Below are positions 18,866 to 27,641 of a stretch of DNA of 64,000 nucleotides, piece after piece. This DNA is from Bacteroidales bacterium (GTDB lineage: Bacteria; Bacteroidota; Bacteroidia; Bacteroidales; UBA4417). Under the pieces are notes generated by a model. That model saw nothing but the letters and a program-made list of their open reading frames with translations. It did no database searches and was not told the DNA's origin. The stretch spans positions 62,001 to 126,000 of the forward strand of contig JADJHD010000006.1 of assembly GCA_016707705.1 (NCBI GenBank). The letters run 5' to 3'. Every line of letters starts with the position of its first letter. The first letter of the stretch is position 1. Position numbers and translations under genes: made by a program.

Positions 18866-19786
18866 ATGATATTGAACAAGAAAGTATTTGCCGGATCAAT
18901 GGCGATTTGTGTAGCAGCCATTCTTTGGGGGCTTGATGGAATTGTTTTAACGCCAAGACTATACAGGCTGGATATAAGTCTGGTAGTTTTTGTTCTGCAT
19001 ATTGTGCCATTTCTGGTGATGAATCTATTTCTCGCCCGTGAGTACAGGCAGTTGAAGAACTTTACATTGGCTGATGCCAGCATGTTTTTTCTGGTTTCCC
19101 TTTTTGGCGGGGCTATTGGAACACTGGCAATTGTCAAGGCTCTTTTCATCGTGAATTTCAAGGCGCTTACAGTAGTTGTGCTTCTGCAGAAGCTTCAGCC
19201 TGTATTTGCAATCACACTGGCAACTATATTGCTTAAGGAAAAGCTAAAGAGATATTTTGCCATTTGGTCTGCTCTGGCAATTGTTGCTGGTTACTTCCTG
19301 ACCTTCGGGTTTGAAGTTCCTGATTTCTCAACAGGCAATGAAACTGCTCTTGCAGCCGGATATTCCCTTCTTGCAGCATTTGCATTCGGGAGTTCCACTG
19401 TATTCAGCAAAAAGGTGCTTGGTAAGTACAATTTCTTCACGGCTACTTTTTTCAGGTATGGATTCACAAGTCTGATCATGCTTGTGATTGTCCTGATGAC
19501 AGGATCCCTCAGTACCATTACCGGTGTTACAACCATGGAATGGATGATTTTCCTGATCATTGGATTAACAACGGGTAGCGGAGCAATATTCCTGTATTAT
19601 TTCGGCTTGACCAGGATCAGGGCGATGCTGGCTACCATATGTGAACTATGTTTCCCGCTTTCAGCTATTGTATTTGATTACCTCTTCAATCATAAGGTGT
19701 TAACCACTGTTCAATGGGTTAGTGCACTGGTAATGATTTTTGCCATCCTGAAACTCAGCATTGAAAAGCAGGAGCAGAAACAATAA
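18866..19786 (+). CDS. EamA/DMT family transporter
   Basis: A 306-residue protein with about ten hydrophobic helices in two EamA repeats. The first repeat begins MAICVAAILWGLDGIVLTP and carries the EamA-type stretch VVVLLQKLQPVFAITLATIL followed by LKEKL. The second repeat starts near residue 155 (AAGYSLLAAFAFGSSTVFSK) and ends in ALVMIFAILKLSIEKQ. Members export amino acids, nucleosides or metabolites, and the substrate cannot be assigned. It is divergent from gcvP and monocistronic. Confidence 0.88.
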   Translation: MILNKKVFAGSMAICVAAILWGLDGIVLTPRLYRLDISLVVFVLHIVPFLVMNLFLAREYRQLKNFTLADASMFFLVSLFGGAIGTLAIVKALFIVNFKALTVVVLLQKLQPVFAITLATILLKEKLKRYFAIWSALAIVAGYFLTFGFEVPDFSTGNETALAAGYSLLAAFAFGSSTVFSKKVLGKYNFFTATFFRYGFTSLIMLVIVLMTGSLSTITGVTTMEWMIFLIIGLTTGSGAIFLYYFGLTRIRAMLATICELCFPLSAIVFDYLFNHKVLTTVQWVSALVMIFAILKLSIEKQEQKQ

Positions 19787-19898
19787 TCTTATCTTTCCAG
19801 GTGATAGAAATATTGCAACTGCCGGTACATTTTGAACCGGCATAGCTCATTCCTTTGAAATCTTGTCAGGCAATTGCCTTGCTATTCAAAATTATTCT

Positions 19899-20360
19899 TT
19901 AGGAAAGACTGCTCAGAACTTTCAGGGATTCGCTGATATGCTTCTTGATATTCAGCTGAGAGTTGAATACGTACCGGACTATTCCAGCCTTGTCGATGAT
20001 ATAGGTGACCCTGCCGGGAAGCAATCCAAGCATACTACCGGGTACCCCGACAGTATTTCTGAATTCTCCTTTTGCATCAGAGAGCAGGACAAAAGGTAAG
20101 CGGTGATGTTCTGCAAATTTCTGATGATCATCGCTGCTGTCGGAACTGATTCCTATAACTTCTGCACCCGCATCCCTGAAATCCTGGTAGCTGTCGCGGA
20201 ATGCACATGCCTGGGCGGTGCAGCCTGCAGTTTCATCCTTGGGATAGAAGTAAATTACCAATGGTTTTCTACCCAAAAAGTTAGAGCTGTCAATGATTTG
20301 TCCTTCCTGATTTGGAAGTCTGAATGACGGGAATTTATCCCCTTCTGATATTTGTTTCAT
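19899..20360 (-). CDS. bcp: Thioredoxin-dependent thiol peroxidase (PrxQ/Bcp peroxiredoxin)
   Basis: A 153-residue peroxiredoxin that reduces hydrogen and organic peroxides with thioredoxin. The peroxidatic Cys47 and resolving Cys52 lie in DETAGCTAQACAFRD, the five-residue spacing of the PrxQ class. The preceding YFYPKD segment is also diagnostic. It lies 66 bases downstream of the ECF sigma factor stop on the same strand, but a terminator separates them, so it may be an independent unit or receive read-through. Peroxide defence next to a candidate light-responsive regulator is functionally coherent, though only inferred. Confidence 0.93.
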   Translation of the reverse strand: MKQISEGDKFPSFRLPNQEGQIIDSSNFLGRKPLVIYFYPKDETAGCTAQACAFRDSYQDFRDAGAEVIGISSDSSDDHQKFAEHHRLPFVLLSDAKGEFRNTVGVPGSMLGLLPGRVTYIIDKAGIVRYVFNSQLNIKKHISESLKVLSSLS

Positions 20361-20370
20361 ATGTTTTTAG

Positions 20371-20404
20371 AAAAAAAGGCCACTTGAGTATTTCAGGTGG
20401 CCTT
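20371..20404 (-). terminator. Terminator after the ECF sigma factor gene
   Basis: Minus-strand stem AAGGCCAC / GTGGCCTT with a 13-base loop is followed by seven T. It lies 22 bases beyond the sigma factor stop. Confidence 0.8.
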
Positions 20405-20426
20405 AATTGAATTGTATTCCAGTGGA

Positions 20427-20933
20427 TTAATCTGCGAATTCCTTAAGGTTATCCATCAATTTGCGACGGGTAAAAAAGATCCGGCTCTTAACAGTACCGA
20501 TAGAGATATTCAAACTGTCGGCAATCTCCTTGTATTTGTATCCGCTGTTATGCATCTCAAATGGAAGCCTCTGGTCTGGAGCGAGCTTGGAAATGCTGCT
20601 CTTGATTTCCTTTTCTGAATATTTTGATTCGGGTGACGCAAATTCTGATTTGCGGGGAATATTCAGGTAGAAAAGGTCTTCGGTATTGTCGATGATGGTA
20701 TTGGCTTTCTGATTTCTTCTGTAGTTGTTAATGAAGGTGTTCTTCATAATAGTGTATGCCCAGGCTTTCAGATTGGTATCATCTGCAAACTTGTCGCGAT
20801 TTGCCAGTGCCTTTAGGTATGTATCCTGAATCAGGTCCTTCGCTTCCTCCCTGTTTGAGGTAAGCATGTTAGCATAGTACTGCAGGTTTTCATGCAGGCT
20901 AACGAGTTTATGGGTGAATTCTATTTGGGTCAT
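20427..20933 (-). CDS. RNA polymerase sigma factor, ECF family
   Basis: A 168-residue group 4 sigma factor. Region 2 covers about residues 10-80 (SNREEAKDLIQDTYLKALAN, then LKAWAYTIMKNTFINNYRR), and region 4 covers about residues 110-160 (SSISKLAPDQRLPFEMHNSG, YKYKEIADSLNISIGTVKSR). No anti-sigma factor gene is adjacent. It lies downstream of the cobalamin-type MerR gene on the same strand, across 483 AT-rich bases. Its own promoter has a 12-bp palindrome next to the -33 element. Light-regulated ECF factors controlled by CarH/LitR proteins are known in other bacteria (for example LitS in Streptomyces), which suggests a target relation here. Confidence 0.93.
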   Translation of the reverse strand: MTQIEFTHKLVSLHENLQYYANMLTSNREEAKDLIQDTYLKALANRDKFADDTNLKAWAYTIMKNTFINNYRRNQKANTIIDNTEDLFYLNIPRKSEFASPESKYSEKEIKSSISKLAPDQRLPFEMHNSGYKYKEIADSLNISIGTVKSRIFFTRRKLMDNLKEFAD

Positions 20934-21416
20934 GATAAAGTCGTGTTTAACATTCGGTGAGCAAAATTAAACATTATTATTTATATTCATTCAAAATAAT
21001 GTTAACATTTTGTTAAAACATATTAATACTATGAATATAGAACGTTTTTTCAAATTTATCTTTATTTAGAATGAATAAAACGTGTTAACGAATATACGAC
21101 CGAATATTAAACAAAACAATGAGGCCTTCTAAAAAATATGTTAAAATTTAGATTTGTCATTTTAATATTCAAGTAATCAAATACTTAAAATCAAACAAAA
21201 CTACGCTTGTTACCCGTATAATTGGGGAAGTAGACAAAGCGAGAATGAAAAATCAAAGATTTTTAACTGCTTTTTTAATGAAAATGGAGTAGCTTTTCGC
21301 CAGATAAAGCATCAGCGGACCATGATTTTAATCAATTTCTGATGGAAAAAGGAGACTAGGCTGGTCGAATATTCAACCATGAATAAGACAAATCGACCTG
21401 AGGTTTTGGGAAATTA
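20934..21416. promoter_or_regulatory. AT-rich regulatory region between the MerR and sigma factor genes
   Basis: These 483 bases hold no plausible gene. Within it are a perfect palindrome AATGTTAACATT (20998-21009) and further TGTTAA copies at 21011, 21083 and 21139. The first two TGTTAA copies start 11 bases apart, about one helical turn. They cluster upstream of the sigma factor promoter and look like operator sites. Confidence 0.5.
20962..20995 (-). promoter_or_regulatory. Promoter of the ECF sigma factor gene
   Basis: Minus-strand TTTG (20995-20992) and TAATTTTG (20969-20962) are separated by 22 bases, close to the Bacteroidota -33/-7 arrangement. The ATG lies 29 bases downstream of the -7 element, and a 12-bp palindrome starts 3 bases upstream of the -33. 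Confidence 0.55.
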
Positions 21417-22298
21417 CTATAGATTATGAATAAAACCCTCAACTTCTTCCATTGAATCCATGACGATCATATTTGAAGGAAGTTTTGGAGAGTGCTCATG
21501 AAATTGATATCCACCAATTAGTATGGTTTGATTTGGGAATATGCCGGCAAGCCTGTTGATCATTTCCTGCAGTCCATTGCCAGGCAAAGCGCAGGTGACG
21601 GAAGTTAATAGGTAATCAACAGGTTTAATGGAGGTTATTTCTGTGAGATCGGTGATGGGGACATTTTGTCCGAGATAAACCACATGATGACCTGATTTCT
21701 TAATCAGGTAGTGGAAATATAGCAATCCAATTTCATGATATTCTCCCTGAGGAAGGAACAGCAGGAAGGATTTTGCATTTTCCTTATTGGAGATATGCTG
21801 ACTATCGATGGCAAGAATCAGTTTCTGTCGGATCAGGTTAGAGACAAAATGCTCCTGAGCAGGGGTAATGGTTCCGGTTTGCCAGAGTACACCAATTTTT
21901 TCAAGGAACTGATTCAGTATATCCTTAATTGTTGACTCAAAACCATATTTAACAATCGATGAGGAGAGAACCCTTTCAAAAAGAGCTTCATTCATCTCGA
22001 TCATTGCCATAACAAGGCTTTCCACTTCATGGTTGAAGGAGGAATCCTTAACTGAAATTTCAACAAGCTTCTGATTAACCTCATCAGAGGTCATTGCCAC
22101 AATGTTGGAGATCTTGAAACCGTAGCGATTAAGAAGGGATACATTGAGTATACGCTTCAGATCTTCGTCAGTGTAAGTTCTGATATTGGTTAAAGTCCGT
22201 GAAGGTTGAATCAGTTGGTACCTCTTCTCCCAGATTCGGATCGTATGTGCCTTGATCCCTGAAAGTTTTTCGAGGTCCTTGATTGAATAACGAATCAT
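21417..22298 (-). CDS. MerR-type regulator with cobalamin-binding domain (CarH/LitR-like)
   Basis: A 293-residue regulator from the ATG at 22298; an upstream ATG at 22337 would add 13 residues. Residues 3-72 are a MerR winged HTH (YSIKDLEKLSGIKAHTIRIW, then RTYTDEDLKRI). Residues 90-165 form the helical B12-binding cap with Trp139 and Glu149-His150 in W-x9-EH spacing, the motif that contacts adenosylcobalamin in CarH. Residues 175-293 are a B12-binding Rossmann domain with E186-x-H188-x-x-G191, the CarH version of the cobalt-ligand motif, then SVTCALPG and ILIGGYQF. These are the hallmarks of light-sensing CarH/LitR repressors. It is followed by an ECF sigma gene. Cobalamin binding is well supported; light sensing is inferred. 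Confidence 0.88.
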   Translation of the reverse strand: MIRYSIKDLEKLSGIKAHTIRIWEKRYQLIQPSRTLTNIRTYTDEDLKRILNVSLLNRYGFKISNIVAMTSDEVNQKLVEISVKDSSFNHEVESLVMAMIEMNEALFERVLSSSIVKYGFESTIKDILNQFLEKIGVLWQTGTITPAQEHFVSNLIRQKLILAIDSQHISNKENAKSFLLFLPQGEYHEIGLLYFHYLIKKSGHHVVYLGQNVPITDLTEITSIKPVDYLLTSVTCALPGNGLQEMINRLAGIFPNQTILIGGYQFHEHSPKLPSNMIVMDSMEEVEGFIHNL

Positions 22299-22431
22299 GT
22301 TGCAGTTGAAATTAGTTGCAATTTCAGTAGACAACACGAAATTCTGAAAAATGTTTAATGTTTCAAGTAAAATACTTAAACTAAATCATTTTTTCTTGTA
22401 AGATTTTTAAGTTTGAGCGTGCAAGTCCCGA

Positions 22432-24645
22432 TCAGGATGGATCCAGACTCCAGGATGAAGCCAGTGCCTTTGCCTCTTCGCTGAACTTTTCCAGTTCCTG
22501 CTTCTGAAGCCGGATAAAGGAGTTCTTGCCCAGTTTCCCAATTACAGCATCCATCTCTTCGGCATTTTCATAAACCATTTTCCTGAATGGATTACTGTAA
22601 TCCTTCTTTCTGGAATCTTCAATGGATTTGGCATACTTCTGCTTTACAATCAGATAATTACCGATTATTTTACTGAATGATGCCTTGTCGGAAGCATCTG
22701 GAAGGACCTCCTTCAACGAAGTGATAGCATGCTTGAATTTATCTGCCGTGTATTGGTCGGCTTCAGTATGATAAAACTGGTAAACTGCTTCCCAGTCGAT
22801 GATTTCATAGGAACTGATGCGTGAACGCAATAGTTGCAGACTAGATATTTTCATAAGCTGTCCACCAACATTTACATATTCTTCGCGTTTTTCAGCAGTC
22901 TTAAAATCGTCAGCCAATTGCTTGAACGAATAATCAGGATGGTACTTTTTATGATTCAGCAAAGCCTCAACAGCATAGATCATGATCATCTCACGATAGG
23001 TGGCGCAGGCTTCAGAAGCCTTAACAATCACTGCTGGAGAGCTGCTATGCTCAAACATATGGCTCTTATCAGGAATGGAGGCCAGTTCCGGGAGCTTAGC
23101 ATCCAGACCCTGTTTTCCTTTTGCTCTCAGTTCAGCATCATTCAACTGACCTGATTGTCCCTGAAGTTCGGCAAGATGTTTGCCGGCCATAAGTTCAAGG
23201 GTCCTGATAGCTTCAAACATGCTGTTCACAGTATCAGGCGCGAGATAAGCTGTTTCAAGGAACTGAATCTTTTCAGGTCTTTTGTCGCGGTCTCCCATTT
23301 TCCATGCATTCCTGGCAAGGGCATACATATTATACATGAACCAGTATGCCGGCATTATGGTCAGGTGATTATTGGCTTCATCACGGCTTACCAGTGAGAA
23401 GGGGAGTGTGATGTTCAATTCAGCGGGGTAATCTGCTTTCGCAAGAAGTGTAAATGGAGCAAAGGATGAATTATGCTTAATGCTTGAGCAGAGCGCTGGC
23501 CAGAATCCCCTGGCTGCCACCAGTTCACCATCAGCGCCACGGCTGTTATGGTTCGATCCGATGGTGGCTCCTGCAGCGATGTTGCTTTGTCCTTCAATGG
23601 TTGCTGCAATGAGGAAGGAGTTGTTGTGATGCTGTTCGTGAGCCGGGAAGATCAGTGAATTCAGAACTTCGCAGCAGGAAATGGTAGCATTGTCGCCGAG
23701 GTAGGAATTGATGAGTCTGGCTCCATATTTCAACTGTGAATTTGCGCCCAATATAAAACGGACAGCCTTCACGCCATAAAAGATTCTGCAACCCAAACCA
23801 ATCACGCCATTCACGAGTTCACATCCTTCACCAATCTGTGTTGGCGCATCTTCCGATGAATTAATAGTGAGGTTTTTGAGTTTATTGGCTCCCTTCAGGT
23901 AGGCATCAGTACCGGTTTTCACATCCTTAACAATGCTGCAGTTCTTGATAACCGTGCGATGTCCAAGTGTTCCGTAGTATCCCCTGAAATTGTCGAATTT
24001 CTTTTCGGTCATTTCCCTGAACCTGCGCTGAAGGTCCTGATCATGCCTGCTTCGGCTCCAAAGCCATGCATCGCCGGGGAGCATTCCCTCGAAAGGCATT
24101 ACGCTCCTGCCACCGTTCTCATTGCAGATCTCCAGCCAGATCCTGATCTCTTCAGATTCACCTTCCTTGAGAATGCCATTTCCAAATTTTGCATGGTTTG
24201 ATGTGGCTATCTCATTTACATTCACAATGATAACCTCATCACCAGTGATGTAATTGGCGAAATAATTCACATTGTCCACAACCACATTATCACCAAAATC
24301 GCAATTGATAATGGTACTGCTGTATAAGCCTACAGGGACTTTGAGATCATGGAATTCAAGAAAGTAGGGTTCAAGCTTACCAATCCTTACCAGTCCAAAG
24401 AACTTGCAGTCCTTCACCAGTTCCGGATTGAAGGCATCTGAAACAAGAAGTTTGTTCCAGTCTCCACTGGTATTGTGGTTCCGCACCAAAATCTCAATTT
24501 CATGGGCGGTAAGTTGCCGGTATTTGGTATTGGAGGTGTTCTGCTTGTTGCGCAGGTAATATTCATCTTTTCCAACAGGAAGGAATTCCTCCGGGATAAA
24601 TTGGTATCCCAGTGTCTGGATTGGATGCTTTACGATCTGGCTCAT
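22432..24645 (-). CDS. DUF4954 family protein (left-handed beta-helix, hexapeptide-like)
   Basis: A 737-residue protein matching the Bacteroidota DUF4954 family. The N-terminal half has imperfect hexapeptide-like repeats expected of a left-handed beta-helix (YSSTIINCDFGDNVVVDNVN, LGCRIFYGVKAVRFILGANS, GQSNIAAGATIGSNHNSRGA). The C-terminal half is helical and charged. No signal peptide is seen, so it is cytosolic. Beta-helix segments of this type occur in acyl- and nucleotidyltransferases, but no nucleotide-binding motif is visible and the function is unknown. It begins 59 bases after the alaS stop on the same strand, so the two are probably co-transcribed. Confidence 0.78.
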   Translation of the reverse strand: MSQIVKHPIQTLGYQFIPEEFLPVGKDEYYLRNKQNTSNTKYRQLTAHEIEILVRNHNTSGDWNKLLVSDAFNPELVKDCKFFGLVRIGKLEPYFLEFHDLKVPVGLYSSTIINCDFGDNVVVDNVNYFANYITGDEVIIVNVNEIATSNHAKFGNGILKEGESEEIRIWLEICNENGGRSVMPFEGMLPGDAWLWSRSRHDQDLQRRFREMTEKKFDNFRGYYGTLGHRTVIKNCSIVKDVKTGTDAYLKGANKLKNLTINSSEDAPTQIGEGCELVNGVIGLGCRIFYGVKAVRFILGANSQLKYGARLINSYLGDNATISCCEVLNSLIFPAHEQHHNNSFLIAATIEGQSNIAAGATIGSNHNSRGADGELVAARGFWPALCSSIKHNSSFAPFTLLAKADYPAELNITLPFSLVSRDEANNHLTIMPAYWFMYNMYALARNAWKMGDRDKRPEKIQFLETAYLAPDTVNSMFEAIRTLELMAGKHLAELQGQSGQLNDAELRAKGKQGLDAKLPELASIPDKSHMFEHSSSPAVIVKASEACATYREMIMIYAVEALLNHKKYHPDYSFKQLADDFKTAEKREEYVNVGGQLMKISSLQLLRSRISSYEIIDWEAVYQFYHTEADQYTADKFKHAITSLKEVLPDASDKASFSKIIGNYLIVKQKYAKSIEDSRKKDYSNPFRKMVYENAEEMDAVIGKLGKNSFIRLQKQELEKFSEEAKALASSWSLDPS

Positions 24646-24704
24646 GGTATATTTCCTTTGAATGATCTCTAACCTGCTATGCTATATTTAATTGCATGCT
24701 GCCT

Positions 24705-27323
24705 TTATTGGGCTGACATAGCCAGTTCCCTTGCCTGGGCCAGCGCTGCGTCTATGCCATCGGGGTTCTTTCCTCCGGCTGTGGCAAAAGTTGGCTGTCC
24801 GCCTCCTCCGCCCTGAATATGTTTTGCAAGTTCCCTTACGAATTGTCCTGCATTCAGCTTTCTGGATTCTACCAGTGATTCGGAAATCATTACGGCTATT
24901 CCTGCCTTCCCATCTGCATGATTGGCAAGCACAAGGAAGAGGTTTTCAACTGAGTTTTTGAGACTGAATGCCAGGTCTTTAACTCCTGCTGAATCAAGGT
25001 CAACCCTTGTGGCGATGAAGTTCATTCCGTTCAGGCTTTCTGCCTTTGCAGCCAGTTCAACACCCATTCGTCCTGCTTTTTCGGCATTGAAGCTTTCAAG
25101 CTGTTTCCTGAGTTCATTGTTCTGTTCTATCATCTGCTGAACAGCCTTAAGAGGATCAGTTGGATTCTTCACAAGTGCTTTCAGTTCATCGATGATCTGC
25201 TGCTGATTTCTCAGGAATTCATCTACGCTGCCTGCAGTGATGGCTTCAATACGCCTTACACCGGCTGCAATGGCACTTTCACTGACTATCTTGAATGATC
25301 CGATTTGTCCGGTTGCGGCTACGTGTGTTCCTCCGCAGAGTTCCACAGATTCTCCAAAACGGATAACCCTGACATTATCGCCATATTTTTCACCAAAGAA
25401 AGCCAGAGCTCCAAGTTTGCGGGCTTCATCCATTGGGATGGCACGTTTTTCATCGAGGGATGCATTCTTGCGGACCAGGCTGTTTACCATGGTTTCAACC
25501 TCAAGGATTTCCTGATCGGTTAGCTTCTGGAAATGTGAGAAGTCGAAGCGCAAATATTCAGGTCCGACATAGGATCCTTTTTGTTCTACATGCGAGCCCA
25601 AAACTTTGCGTAGTGCAAAATGAAGGAGGTGGGTTGCAGAGTGGTTATTGGCAATGCTGGTTCTGTTCTCAGTGTTTACCTTAGCTGTGAATGCGGCTTC
25701 TGGTCTGGCGGGAAGCTGTTCAGTAAGATGGATGATCAATGTGTTTTCCTTACGGGTATCAGTGATCTGAATAGTTTCGTATTCTGAAACGATTTCACCT
25801 GTATCACCCATTTGTCCGCCACTTTCAGCATAGAAAGGAGTACGGTCGAATACCAGCTGGTAAATCTCTTTTCCCTTGGTAAGCACTTTCCTGTAGCGGG
25901 CAAGTTTTACCGGGGTTTCGAGGACATCATATCCTATGAATTCGCTGTTGTCGAGAGGGAAGAGTTCAACCCAGTCATCAGTTTCCACAGTTGCATCCTG
26001 CCTTGACCGGTTTTTTTGTTCTTCCAATCGTTTGCTAAAGCCTTCCATGTCAACCTGCCAGTCAATTTCCCGACTCATAAGCTGAGTAAGGTCAATTGGA
26101 AAGCCATAGGTATCATACATTTCGAAGGCAAAATCTCCCGTAATCAGCTTCTGTGTTTTATTGGCAGCAACATAGGTCTGGAACTTCTGAATACCGATGG
26201 AGAGGGTTCTGAGGAAGGACTGTTCCTCTTCACTGATAACGCGCTGAATAAGGGTTAGCTGACTTGTGAGTTCAGGGAAATAGGGGCCCATCTGTTTTTC
26301 AAGAACGGCAACCAGCTTATAGATAAAGGGTTCGCGGATATTAAGGAATGAATAACCATAACGGACAGCGCGGCGGAGAATTCTTCTGATTACATAACCG
26401 GCTTTAACGTTTGAGGGAAGTTGTCCGTCGGCAATGGCAAAGCTTACAGCCCTGAGATGGTCGGCCATAACGCGCATGGCGATGTCAGATTTCTGGTTGC
26501 TGCCATAGGCTATTCCTGAAAGTGCAGCAATCTCGCCAATGATAGGAGTAAAGACGTCAGTGTCATAATTGCTCTGCTTACCCTGAAGCACCATGCAGAG
26601 ACGTTCAAAGCCCATACCGGTATCAACGTGCTTTGCAGGAAGCTGAACCAACGAACCGTTAGCCTGACGGTTGAACTGAATAAATACATTATTCCAGATT
26701 TCGATAACCTGGGGATGATCGCTGTTTACCAGCTTATCACCTGAAATTTTCTGCTTCTCCTCAGCGGAGCGGATATCCACATGTATTTCGGAGCATGGTC
26801 CACATGGGCCGGTATCGCCCATTTCCCAGAAATTATCCTTCTTGGAGCCTCTGAGGATGCGCTCTTCCGGGATGAACGCCAACCAGATATCTTTAGCTTC
26901 GGTATCTTCAGGAAGATTATCATTTGCATCGCCTCCAAAAATGGTAACATAGAGACAGCTTTTATCAATTTTATAAACTTCGGTAAGAAGTTCCCATGCC
27001 CATGCGATGGCTTCCTTCTTGAAATAGTCTCCAAATGACCAGTTGCCCAGCATTTCGAACATGGTATGGTGATAGGTGTCATGACCAACTTCTTCAAGGT
27101 CATTGTGTTTACCTGAAACCCTGAGGCATTTCTGAGTATCTGCTATCCTTGAATATTTAACGGGAGCATTTCCAAGAAAGATATCCTTGAACTGGTTCAT
27201 GCCTGCATTTGTAAACATGAGGGTAGGGTCATTCTTAACTACCATCGGGGCAGAGGCAACAATTTCATGCTGTTTTGATTTGAAATATTCGAGGAAAGTC
27301 TTCCGGATTTCTGAACTGGTCAT
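24705..27323 (-). CDS. alaS: Alanine--tRNA ligase
   Basis: An 872-residue class II synthetase that charges tRNA-Ala and edits mischarged Ser/Gly. Motif 1-2 region segments are FLEYFKSKQHEIVASAPMV, TNAGMNQFKDIFLG and FEMLGNWSFGDYFK. The editing domain has the zinc motif HSATHLLHFAL and the CGGTHVAATGQIG partner. The C-Ala domain ends with HIQGGGGGQPTFATAGGK, the usual GGGGG(K/R)...A.GG segment. Length matches the family. DUF4954 follows on the same strand. Confidence 0.98.
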   Translation of the reverse strand: MTSSEIRKTFLEYFKSKQHEIVASAPMVVKNDPTLMFTNAGMNQFKDIFLGNAPVKYSRIADTQKCLRVSGKHNDLEEVGHDTYHHTMFEMLGNWSFGDYFKKEAIAWAWELLTEVYKIDKSCLYVTIFGGDANDNLPEDTEAKDIWLAFIPEERILRGSKKDNFWEMGDTGPCGPCSEIHVDIRSAEEKQKISGDKLVNSDHPQVIEIWNNVFIQFNRQANGSLVQLPAKHVDTGMGFERLCMVLQGKQSNYDTDVFTPIIGEIAALSGIAYGSNQKSDIAMRVMADHLRAVSFAIADGQLPSNVKAGYVIRRILRRAVRYGYSFLNIREPFIYKLVAVLEKQMGPYFPELTSQLTLIQRVISEEEQSFLRTLSIGIQKFQTYVAANKTQKLITGDFAFEMYDTYGFPIDLTQLMSREIDWQVDMEGFSKRLEEQKNRSRQDATVETDDWVELFPLDNSEFIGYDVLETPVKLARYRKVLTKGKEIYQLVFDRTPFYAESGGQMGDTGEIVSEYETIQITDTRKENTLIIHLTEQLPARPEAAFTAKVNTENRTSIANNHSATHLLHFALRKVLGSHVEQKGSYVGPEYLRFDFSHFQKLTDQEILEVETMVNSLVRKNASLDEKRAIPMDEARKLGALAFFGEKYGDNVRVIRFGESVELCGGTHVAATGQIGSFKIVSESAIAAGVRRIEAITAGSVDEFLRNQQQIIDELKALVKNPTDPLKAVQQMIEQNNELRKQLESFNAEKAGRMGVELAAKAESLNGMNFIATRVDLDSAGVKDLAFSLKNSVENLFLVLANHADGKAGIAVMISESLVESRKLNAGQFVRELAKHIQGGGGGQPTFATAGGKNPDGIDAALAQARELAMSAQ

Positions 27324-27641
27324 GCGTTAGGCGTTTATTTAGTATGGGATTAATGAATGCAAGGTAAGGGTAAATAACAGGACTGACTCCTGTTTTAATT
27401 AGTTTCCGGATGGATAAATTGTAACCGTATTATAAGTGAATCAGATTCAGTGAGAATTAAAAAACTGACTGATAACTGATAAAATATGCCATCTTTGGGT
27501 AAAAATGCTGCATTTCAGGCAATACTTAACAATTCTTCACATCCCTTTGGACCGCAAATTTAAGGAATTAATTATTTTTGCCCCTAAGGGGATGAATTAA
27601 CCCGGAAGTTAATTGCGCCTCAGGAAAAGAAAATCGATCAA
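27324..27641. other. Divergent intergenic region between alaS and the M23 peptidase gene
   Basis: The 318-base gap has no ORF of interest. It contains a promoter for the rightward peptidase gene near 27546-27580 and, on the minus strand, a TAAATTTG (27562-27555) that could start a long alaS leader. Confidence 0.45.
27546..27580 (+). promoter_or_regulatory. Promoter of the M23 peptidase gene
   Basis: TTTG at 27546-27549 and TATTTTTG at 27573-27580 (TAnnTTTG) with a 23-base spacer; the ATG is 62 bases downstream. Confidence 0.45.

Noticed and set aside
22299..22431. Cobalamin riboswitch upstream of the B12-type MerR gene
   Set aside because: The gap is only about 130 bases, AT-rich, and no B12-box-like sequence was seen.
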